A DNA stretch of 64,000 nt from Taxillus chinensis (Eukaryota > Streptophyta > Magnoliopsida > Santalales > Loranthaceae). The position numbers were made by a program, and so were the translations under genes. The notes under the pieces are model-generated. The model was given only the letters and a program-made list of their open reading frames with translations. It did not search any database and was not told the DNA's origin. This document shows, piece by piece, positions 55,387-64,000 of this stretch (positions are counted from its first letter, which is position 1; the number at the start of each line of letters is the position of its first letter). The DNA lies in assembly GCA_023512835.1 (NCBI GenBank), contig JAKCVP010000011.1:248001-312000 (forward strand). Direction: 5' to 3'.

Positions 55387-56248
55387 TCAGCAGCTCGGTT
55401 CTTTCTGCTGAAGGATGTCGATGCATGATGTATAGATCTCATCGGTCTCTTGTGTAGACCAGAGCCAAACCCATATAAGAGAAATTGGAACTGGCCGCAA
55501 TTTCGCTGGGATCTGAATCCACGTCTCACACCACCTATCCCCGCCCATCTCCACGTCGTCGTTATCCCTCCCTCTTGAATAGTCCTCCTGCATTCTTCTT
55601 TCGGCCTCTGGGAAGTCTGATTGCTGGTAGCACCCACCGTCATCGAATTCCGACGATGTGAGTAGTACACCAGTCATGTCGCCACCTTTTCCGTCCGCAG
55701 TCCATTGTAGAACAGACTCTAGCGTGTCATTGATCGTTCCGTTCCGGCCATTGCTCCAAGCCTCGACTTTCTGGAATACCTTGATGACACCGGCATGCTT
55801 GGGCTTCCCGGGTGGCTGAGCGTCAGGATTGGTGATATGGCCGTTCTCGTTGTACTCGATCCTGAGCATGTCCGCCGACTCCGGAACGGTAAGGGCAGGG
55901 AAAAGTAGAGAGTTATTCGGATTGATTTGATTTACGTTACATGCAAGGTCCCTGGCGTTGATCTTGGTCCTTTGACTTCCGCTAGACGGTATCAGGTGGG
56001 TGTTAATCTCGTTCACTCGAACGTTCGATCTAGGCACTAAATATGAACCAGGTGAGCAGCGTGCCCATTATCAAGCCAAGTCCGAGGACGACCATACCAA
56101 AGCCTCTCATCCTTCCCACTTTGTGCGATGTGAGTTTTCTGGAACTGTCGTACGCGGTGATGCGCTCAGCCCAGCTATGGGAGGATGCGACAGCTGCGAG
56201 GAAGCCTGTCCCTATCGCATAAGCTATCAGCCACGACTTCAACCCCAT
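55387..56248 (-). CDS. DUF7492-family secreted protein, intact copy
   Basis: ATG at 56248. Exon 1 56248-56098 encodes a signal peptide (MGLKSWLIAYAIGTGFLAAV) followed by SSHSWAERI, the family's usual mature N-terminus, up to RMRGF. Intron 56097-56037 (GTATGG ... TATTTAG) joins to VPRSNVRVNEINTHLIPSSG. Exon 2 then has MLRIEYNENGHITNPDAQPP, HAGVIKVFQ, TGVLLTSSEFDDGGCYQQSD and DRWCETWIQIPAKL, ending at 55387 with SCIDILQQKEPSC. This is the full DUF7492 pattern. About 260 residues. Such proteins are secreted or wall-associated; their activity is not known to me. The decayed paralogue is at 27510-28326. Confidence 0.75.
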
Positions 56249-56606
56249 CTTGAACGTCCTTCGATAAGCCCACAGCTTTAAGCGGAAATAAAGGCTACTC
56301 TAAGGCTCGGTATAGCATATACGGCCGTCTTCAAATTGAAGAGAAAGTGATAATCGGAAGCTTGTTCAGTGGACCGTAATCAAAGATGCGTGCTTAGATT
56401 TAAATACCTCTAATAAGCGCCCGGGGGTAAGCGCCCATATACCGTACGGATCTAATTTTAGGATGCTCGGCCTATCAGCTATCGAAGTGAGACATGGATC
56501 TTCAACACTGGTATTCTTAGATTGGAACGATGGAGCACTATCGTCGTGTTATCGAACCTCGGCAATCCGGTTGTTACGAGCAGCTTCATTCGCGTATCTA
56601 GATTAA
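56249..56606. other. Intergenic, no gene seen
   Basis: No coding signal. TATA-like and AT-rich words near 56330-56410 could belong to the DUF7492 promoter. Confidence 0.35.
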
Positions 56607-59600
56607 CTACCGCTTTCGCTTCTTGGGCCGCGGAGGCAGAGCCTTCTCATCTCGGGTATGGTCTAGTCTACCAAAAGGAGCATCCAACTCTTGTAATTGA
56701 ATCAAGAGTTCCACTGGCTTTGGCATCCCACTGATCAGCTGCGGCTGAGACGTGACTCCGCGAAGACAGACCCCGATCGTATCCGATAACTCCTTGACGG
56801 CGAAGCGTATTTGCCGTCTAAAAGTTGGCTTGTTTTTCATGCTTAATGTTCGTCGTTCTACGCAAGCGACAGGTTGCCCATCAACGAGAAAGAATGCTGC
56901 GGCGTCCCCTAGTCGCTGATACATCGCAGTTCTCCCCGTAACATCAAGGTCTAATCTACAAGAGATATGACCGTTACAGTGGAAATATCCGCTGGAATAG
57001 CGAGGAATTTCGTCTAACTCGAGGAAGAAGATTGATGCCCATATAGAGTCAAGTATCGGTCGAAGTATGTAGTCCTGTAAGCTGTGTTTCTCTGCCTGTT
57101 CCTGTAAGAGTGGGATAATCTCAACGTCATCCAACGATGGCTCGGTACCAAGGAGTGGTAGATTCATCCGGTGCATACGGGTACGACTGCCTGGAGGTTG
57201 CGAGCGGAGGACATTATTCCAAGCCACTTCGCCGTCTAGACTTCGCATAAAGGTTTTGAAAAATACGCTTCAAGAAGCGGTCTCGGACAGGCGATTGAGG
57301 GAAGTGTTTGAGCAAGGGAGACTGCGCTTGACTCGATGTACCTGTGCCCAAGGAGAGGGCGAAATCAGGCTCGCCGCGCTCCGCCATAGAAAGCGAGCCT
57401 CGTACAAGGCTACGCCTACGGGATTGTTCAGACTGAGCCCGCCATCTTGAAAGGTTCCGAGTTGTTTCAGAGTCTTTGTAGTGAAATAGCCCGGCGCTGC
57501 AGATGTACATCGTGCCCTAGCGTGTTGTTGCTTAGCGCGAAGCAACATACAAGGACAAAGTCCGGAAACTTACGCGTCAGCAATGCGGGACGTCGTGCTC
57601 GGGATCAAGCGCACGAAGCACTCGATGACCTACAGCCGCAGGTTAGGTTATCTTGCGGCGTGTGTAGAGAAGAACGCATACCGCTATCCTTTGGCCGTTT
57701 GCCACCGTTGTAGTTCGTGAACAAGCATGGAATCGACTCGCCCGCGGTAGTCGTTGTAACGGCAACTTTCGTATCGTTCGTGATAGGATTGAATAATGCT
57801 GCCTTTGTACCAAAGGCCGTTTTGAAAGCAAACTCGATACCTTCGGTATCATATCTACAGTCCGCCAGGTAAGAGACGATATAGTCCTGAAGGCGTTGGA
57901 GAAAGAGGATCCCTTGCGAGCGTCGCCGAAAGACCTTACTTGATAGGCCGATAAATTGATCGATACAGTGATCTATGGACCATCTCATCATAAAGATTCC
58001 TAGGATAATAAGACCGCCAGATGATGTACCGTGAACAAGGTCGAAAAAGTCGCGAATCGGCATCTCGAAGAACGCTAATTCGGCCTGGAGTCGCTGAAGA
58101 AATACTAGCGGGATGATCCCTTCACTCCCCCTCCATCTAGGCTTAGAATACGTACGCCCGCAGTCGGCGGCTGAAATCGATATCTTTGATGCTCGTTTGA
58201 CTGACCACATAGAGCACAGGCGGCCAGATCATATACGTATTGCGAGTTGAGTCTCTTCGTACCAAAGATTCGTATACAAAGGTCGCAAATCGCATGGCCA
58301 CACGTTAGGACCTTCTCGGGCATGCGTGTCAAGCAGCAGAGACAACTCCTGTGGCTTTTCGTGCTGGACAGGGGTGGACCAAAAGCGACCAAGTTCATGT
58401 CGATGGAGGTCAGCGGACGTGAGTGAACCGCCGGAACCGGCAACAAGCTCGTAGCCGATTCTGTAGCGATCCTGAACACGTATAAGAAAATTTGATTGTA
58501 CGTCACCGTGGATGGTGAACTCCTGAACAGCACGTCGACATTGTGGGAGGAAGACGGCCTCGAACATCTGGTGCGGTTCAAAGACTAAACGTCGAACTAG
58601 GTGAGCCGAGAGTGCGCTAGATCATATGAAGGGCAAGCGCTTACTATGAGTGCCCGGGGGTAGACTTGCGAGTACTGCCGCGGACGCCACAATGCTGGCG
58701 CCCTCTTGGTATATGGATGCTTTAGGTGGCAATCGGGTCAGCAACTCCAGGATATGGAGGTTCATGCCTTCGATGGGAGTCAGAGACCAGATGGCGTGCC
58801 GGGGTCGAATCGAGGGCTAAGAACGCTACGAGACGCGTCGATCGACATACTCAATAGCTTCTCTAGATGTCGATGACTGAAACAGAGCCTATGTATAGAC
58901 TGAAGCTCACGGCACGCCCTTGATCGAGCGGCAAGATGTATATGCACCGTTTGAAGAGCTCGATCAAGCCGTGTGTGTGTGACACCTCGATAGACGCGAA
59001 GGTGTTCTCGATCAAGTGGCGAGCCTCTTCGACTCGCATGTTTGAGGGTGAGCGGCACATATGCGCGAGTAGGAGCGTGGTGACTTTAGGAACATCGTAT
59101 GCCAGATCATGACTGCTTGACGTGATGATGTATAAGCTTGGAAGTGCTGTGGCGTATTCGGGGAGGTGACGGCTAGCAGATGCCAGCATCTGCTCGGCTA
59201 AGATCTGGATCGCTGGACGTACTCCTCCCCAGATCTGCTGAGAAGAGGCAAACCACGGTACATAAGGGTAGTATGCTTCTGAAGTAGAGTCTGAATCCCA
59301 CATAGCGCTGCACTATGTGGTGCGCTCCTAGCTCGCGGTCGGTCGGAAGCTCAAGCCGGATCTCACGCTTCGGGCCTGGTTTGGGATGGACCGTTTGATG
59401 AGCTGGTATGCCACCGCTGTTGTGGAGCTCCGCATCAAGGTAAATCAGCGGCTGCCGATCGGCACGTGTCGCAGGATCGCTCCACAAGCGGACTTGACCA
59501 TGAGGGTCGGGGGGCACTATTTCCCCCGCGTCCTGGAAAGTTTGACGAAGGAATCGGGCCTTCAGCGTTCTTCCTATCAGAAGCATCAAGTGGGGACATT

Positions 59601-59710
59601 GCTGAGATCGGGCATGCTGTAATTGAAGGTTCTGAAGGGCCCATGTGTTCTCCCTCTAGCACGATGCCTTTCGGTGAGCGAACAGTGGATACCCAAGACA
59701 CGTTACTCAT
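56607..59710 (-). CDS. RING-patatin-like phospholipase (PLP), with frame breaks
   Basis: Minus-strand order: N-terminal RSPKGIVLEGEHMGP (59710), ARFLRQTFQDAGEIVPPD, QPLIYLDAELH, LCTVVCLFSADLG, AIQILAEQMLASASRHLP; a zinc-finger module CLCCLTRMPEKVLTCGHAIC with CALCG; then the patatin domain with RILSLDGGGVKG (oxyanion loop), DLVHGTSSGG (GxSxG serine), TSAAPGYF and FQDGGLSLNNP (catalytic Asp), and a C-terminal region to 56607. This is the architecture of fungal patatin-like proteins, which cleave acyl chains from lipids. Single-base frame changes are needed near 59650, 59600, 59245 and 58115, some at GGG or CCCC runs, so it is either a pseudogene or affected by sequence errors. Its neighbours FRE and DUF3723 make it a Starship-type PLP. 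Confidence 0.75.
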
Positions 59711-60501
59711 CTTGGAATAGATTGGGACCGGCCCAAGTATCAGAATAGTAATCGAAGTTTAGGTAAGAGGCTGATGGCCTGAGGTCTTCTACCGAGAACA
59801 TAGACAGATAGGGAGACTTGGAGCTTTTGACCACGCCAGTTAAAGGGGAACCAGGATCGTCGTAGCCATCTGATGGTTAGTTTTTATGCGCTGTGCCGGT
59901 ACAGTAACACTATTTTTACCTACGCCGAGGAGGGGCGACTCTGGACGGACGAATCGTATCCCAGCACGTTTTTAAGAACTGTTGATGAGTACTGGCCAAG
60001 GCTAAGGGAAACTAGTCTTAGAAAGCTAGCCTGACATTATATAAGCAGTGGCGTCTGAGAAAGTTCAGCTAGACGGCTTAGCGTCAGGCTTGGAATCAGT
60101 CTTGCCGGTAGGTACCTGTGCGAACCGCCCTCTCGTTGATCTGATAGGCTTGACATTATTGGCCAACAGTTTGGCGCCAGCTTAGTACCTCAGCACCCAG
60201 GTCTTGTCTTCGAGCCGCTACCGTGCTACAGAGCCGCTGAGGGTCCTCAAGCCAATCTAAATTTAGGTGTGATGCACTTCAGCATACGCCAGACGTTGAG
60301 CGGCACTGGAATAGGTCAGCGTCTATACTCACTCATATTCGAACCTCTAGCGTAGAAGTATGTAGCTCCGCCTCATCCCCTCCGCGTCTAGGCAGATTCC
60401 CATTATTTCAATTCTTTATCACGGCCTAGTCTATTAAGATTCCATGCTTAGTCTGATTAGCTTCTAGTCCGATCATCGACCTTGACACGTATCGTAGAAC
60501 G
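59711..60501. other. Intergenic between divergent PLP and FRE genes
   Basis: No open frame of note. The PLP and FRE genes are divergent here, so the stretch likely contains both promoters. Confidence 0.4.
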
Positions 60502-62311
60502 ATGCTCGACTCTGGGATATCAGTTCATTCGATTCCGTTACCTAGACAGGACCTCGTCCTTATACTCTACGGCTCAGCACTACTTCTCCCACTCACCCTT
60601 ATCATGATCTGGCAATGCGGGCATTCGCTAGGGCGAGGCTTAAGAGGCACGTACGAGAGGCTTATCATAAAGACGTTAGTCTACCCGCTCCTCCATCATC
60701 GATTTCGAGGCTCCGGCAACGCCACTCGTTGGGAAGCTCTGATCATAGTGCTCTATATCGCTGCCAACGCTGCTGCTTCGTGCGTCTCGATCCAGGATAG
60801 CAAGGGATTCGCATCTCGCACCAGCCTGCTAGCTTGTATCAACCTAGTACCGCTCTTCGCTGGCGGACGGACGAGTCTCCTGATGGACAAGATCCTACGC
60901 GTCAGGAAGAACCAGTATGACCTCTTTCACAAGTGGTTGGGTCGAATCTGTATGATCGAAGGCATCGTCCACGGCTCCATCCTGATATCCATATCTAGTG
61001 GAGGAGGCCAGGGGGGTCAAAGGCTGAGCCTTGTAAATCTGATCGTATGTGTCACCCTTGATCGTCCATTTCGGAGTCCTGCTCAATCTTTGCCTACCTA
61101 GTTGATTGGCGTTCTACCTTCTATCGCGGTTCTATCAGCCCTGGTGGTCCGGCGTCAATTTTATGAGGTCTTTCTGAAGTCACATTTCCTACTCGCTCTG
61201 TTACTCCTCTCCTTCTCTGGATACACATCGGACCTCTGACCAAAGTCACGATGGCTGCTGCGCTGTTAGCCGCTAGCACAATGCTTTGGTCAGTCCAAAT
61301 TGGGGCACGACTCGTCGTCAGTGGCATGCGTAGTATACGACATACACTACCTCCGCATGTAGCCCATTTTGAGCTCCTTAGCGATGGCGCATCTAGCGCC
61401 CGGGCCGTACTAGTGTCTATCACATTGGGAAGCCGGTGAAAATTACGTCCAACCAATATGTCTACCTCACCATCCCTCAGCCGTCAAGGAGCGGCTTAGG
61501 TCAAACCCAGAGCCACCCCTATATGGTTATCAGAGATGAGCTAGCTACCAACGGGCAACAGACGTGGACATTCCTGATTGAAGAGCGGCGAGGCTTTAGT
61601 CAGAGCCTGCGTCTCCTGACGAATCAGGCTCGCGTGCGTTTGGATGGACCTTATGGCTCTGAGCTACGACTGTGGACCTATGACAAAGTGTTGCTGATCG
61701 CAGAAGGTGTAGGTATATGCGGTCATCTACTGAGTATTCAGCGACTCCTTGAGCTGAGTGAAGACATAAGGTCGCGAACTAGACGTATCTCATTGGTATG
61801 GCAGCTTTGCGATAGTGGTAAACTTCCAACGACTAAGGAACTCGATTTCCTTGTTCCACGTTACTAACATGGTCTAGCACAAGAAGTTTGGGTCCAAAAG
61901 ATCCTACAGCAGCTACATGAGCTAGATGTACGACATCTCTTCACTATCGTCGTTTATCGCTCTACTACTACCACCTTTTCAGAGATCCAGGATACCGACA
62001 TCTGGTGTTGGCACGTTCAACAGGGCGTGGACATCTCTTGGGTCCTTGATAGGGAATGGAAGTCAGAAGCTGGTAGTCTAGCAGTGTCAGGTAAGTCGTG
62101 TATACTGACTCCGGGAAGCGGAATAGATCTCTAATCTATAATGCTAACATGTCCACTGCTAGTATGCGGAACCGCTCATTTGGATGCGCAGGTACGAAAG
62201 ATCATCAGCCAAAGCAATATCCAGTACATTTTGCCTCCTGTGAGTTCGAGCCTGAAGGGCCGATCTCGAAGGAGAACATGCCCTCGAGAGTGCCCTCTCC
62301 TTAGGAGCTGA
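60502..62311 (+). CDS. Ferric reductase-like transmembrane oxidoreductase (FRE)
   Basis: ATG at 60502. Hydrophobic helices (LVLILYGSALLLPLTLIMI and others) lead to the heme-binding segment YDLFHKWLGRICMIEGIVHG, with paired His as in the ferric-reductase domain. An intron starting GTATGT (about 61044-61101) joins to LIGVLPSIAVLSALVV and further helices. The cytosolic part has the FAD-binding ITSNQYVYLTIPQ and HPYMVI, LDGPYGSEL, and the NAD-binding VLLIAEGVGICGHL. A last intron (62090-62161, GTAAGT ... CTGCTAG) joins to VCGTAHLDAQVRKII, ending at 62311. One-base slips near 61210 and 61435 and an in-frame TAA at 61865 break the frame. It moves electrons from NAD(P)H across a membrane in the intact family; this copy may be decayed. 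Confidence 0.8.
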
Positions 62312-62419
62312 AAAGAGCTGGTATTATGTCTATAAGCTTAGACGTATGATAATGTACCTTTATACGAATGCAATATATTGAGCGGGTGCCTCCCTGATAT
62401 ACACCAAGCTTGAAACTTC

Positions 62420-62645
62420 CCCTTGCCCTTGCGCTCCGAGCGCTCGATACTTTCGAGTGCTCCCCCAGGCCCAGGGCGCGTCGAGTACTCGACGAGCTTT
62501 AGAATACTCGCTAGGCGAGCATTCGCTCGAAAAGACTACTCTGTCAGGCCGAGCATAAGCGCTACGAACACTCGACTTTTGGGAGCACTCGGTCAAACAT
62601 TACTCAGATAGGCCGAGCGCTCGGTAGGCGCGTACTCGACGAATG
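62420..62645. repeat. Cluster of CGAGYRCTCG-like palindromes
   Basis: Within about 220 bases there are ten or so variants of one palindromic motif: GAGCGCTCG, CGAGTGCTC, TCGAGTACTCGA, GAATACTCGC, GCGAGCATTCGCTCG, GAACACTCGA, GAGCACTCGG, CGAGCGCTCGG and CGTACTCGACG. Spacing is irregular. It lies between the FRE and DUF3723 genes. It could be a regulatory or recombination region or a decayed tandem repeat. Confidence 0.5.
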
Positions 62646-62810
62646 GCTCCTAACCTATTTTTAGTTGTGGCTATATAGCCTGCGAGGGCGCGCTTTCTGA
62701 CGCTCGGTCGTACACGCTATGTCTGGTCTTCATAGTCGAGATGAAGCGCTATCTACAGCGAGAGAGGCGTATTCAGTCGTTCGTACTCCCTTACGTTCTA
62801 TCTCTTTCAA

Positions 62811-64000
62811 GATGAGCCTCTCTCAATGGGGCCATCGCCCCTCTGGATAGAAGTCTAGTCCAGCGGGTGATCGAAAAGTTCCGACTCGAAGGCTGTAGAA
62901 GGAAAGAGAACGCCCACTTTATCTATGGTGTTCGACGCTAGTTGATACTGAGCAAATCGATGCGATCAACGGTCTGCATCGCATTGAGGCTGCGAGGAAG
63001 TTCCTCCCAAGCTCTGAGGAGGACCCGTGGTGGCCGGTCAAAGTAATCGGCCCAGGTATAGATCCTATCAGGTACATTGTGTAGTCAATTCTGATACTAC
63101 AGACAGAGATCTCGCTGCCAGTCTTATGTCAAATGACTCAGGATAAGCCAAGCGCAACGAAGCCTACAGATGGTGAGGTCTTCTATCACATCCGCACGTC
63201 GCATCAAGCGACCGACGAAGACGAGCAAGAGGCGGAGAAAGAGTGGTGGTCCCTGTTAACCCCTTCTAAGCGACGTGAGCTACGGCAGGTGTTAAATAAG
63301 GAGCGAATCCGCGAAGCGTTTGATCAGCTTCTTCGTTTCCCATTTCTATGGCGGCGTATCCAGCTAGGCTGTCTTCACAGACTTCTCTGCTTGAAATGCG
63401 ACGAAGTACGTACCTGACCGTAAGTCAGAGCTAGAGCATATATACGTACTAACGATAGTCTTAGGAGATATCACAGTACCTTCGTGGGATTTTCACGGCC
63501 TGGTCGACCTTTACTATCGACCTCCCTCCGGACGAGAACATCAGCCCCGAGACCTGTGAGCAAATCAACGGTCTATCTCCTGGTATTTCACAGACCGATC
63601 GAGCGACACTAACTTCAGCTCTTGAGCTTGACGAAGCGTTGAGTTTAACCTCTCGCACGGCGCTGCTTGCTCGACTCACGCAACATACCGGAGTCATCCC
63701 TTCGTTTGGGACGTTCTTTGAGGACCTGAAGTTCCTTGAACCCTGCTCAATAGCAATGCGTAGACTTTTAGACGTACCGAGTCGATCAACTATCTATCAA
63801 ACAGCAAAGGCTTGCGCCAAGGAAACAGATTCCGGGCCTCTACGAGTGTTCTCCAGTCCATCGCGGGCTCACGATATAGAAGGAGAGACAGGCGTGGTCA
63901 ATCGCTTGGACGACTTCCGCGCGCGATACGTCCAGCTCTGGCTGTTTGCAATGCGCCATTTCGATGACCTTACAGACTTTCGGCCGCGCAAGGAAAAGGA
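62811..64000 (+). CDS. DUF3723-family protein, 3' end beyond window
   Basis: The coding pieces follow the fungal DUF3723 order: PLDRSLVQRVIEKFRLEGCR, INGLHRIEAARKFLP, PWWPVKVIG, then SATKPTDGEVFYHIRTSHQ, EKEWWSLLTPSKRRELRQVL, AFDQLLRFPFLWRRIQLGCL, KCDE; intron 63406-63464 (GTACGT, branch TACTAACG, acceptor TCTTAG) joins in frame to EISQYLRGIFTAWSTF, VIPSFGTFFEDLKFLEPC and a frame open to the last base. Another intron (about 63055-63104) and one or two frame changes (near 62825, 62940 and 63135) occur in the 5' part, whose start at 62811 is provisional. DUF3723 proteins are recurrent Starship cargo of unknown biochemical role. Confidence 0.7.

Noticed and set aside
1..64000. CRISPR arrays or bacterial operons
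   Set aside because: No regularly spaced direct repeats; introns and gene families are fungal.

Overview
The window reads as nuclear DNA of a filamentous ascomycete (Pezizomycotina). Genes carry short introns of about 50-85 bases with GTNNGN donors and CTAAC/CTGAC-like branch points a few bases before the acceptor. Many products belong to fungal families: NLR-type WD40 and ankyrin proteins, DUF7924, DUF7492, DUF3435, DUF3723, a fungal amidoligase, and a RING-patatin protein. I cannot fix the species. Much of the window is accessory DNA: repeats, gene relics, paralogue pairs and orphan genes with little that looks housekeeping.

Layout. 0-10 kb: the 3' part of an ankyrin gene, a divergent EF-1alpha-like GTPase gene, two oppositely oriented Fot1/pogo-type transposase relics (one running in frame into WD40 repeats), an orphan small gene and an NLR fragment with WD40 repeats. 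10-22 kb: an intact DUF7924 gene with a possible PD-(D/E)XK site, then unrecognised spliced genes. 22.9-25.4 kb: a divergent pair, amidoligase and gamma-glutamylcyclotransferase-like (GGCT/AIG2), a plausible peptide-ligation/trimming module. 25.4-31.6 kb: a weak nuclease-like relic, an AT-rich patch, a decayed DUF7492 gene, a Cys-rich RING-like gene, and a DUF3435 pseudogene cut by a solo LTR, with a second inverted solo LTR of the same family beside it. 32-53 kb: gene-poor, with orphan genes, two minimal MADS-box-like genes, two coiled-coil genes and a kinase-like gene lacking the canonical HRD and DFG residues.

54-64 kb: paralogues of the orphan small gene (6 kb) and of DUF7492 (27.5 kb) side by side, then a RING-patatin gene (PLP), a ferric-reductase-like gene (FRE) and a DUF3723 gene running off the window. 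PLP + FRE + DUF3723, with NLRs and DUF3435, is the gene set described for Starship giant transposons. The best overall reading is that at least the right end, perhaps much of the window, is the interior of an old or partly decayed Starship. No full-length captain or element end is visible, so this is inference.

Caution: many reading frames slip by one base, often at C/G homopolymers (positions 4476, 17283, 23414, 29105, 30087 and others). Some apparent pseudogenes may be assembly errors.
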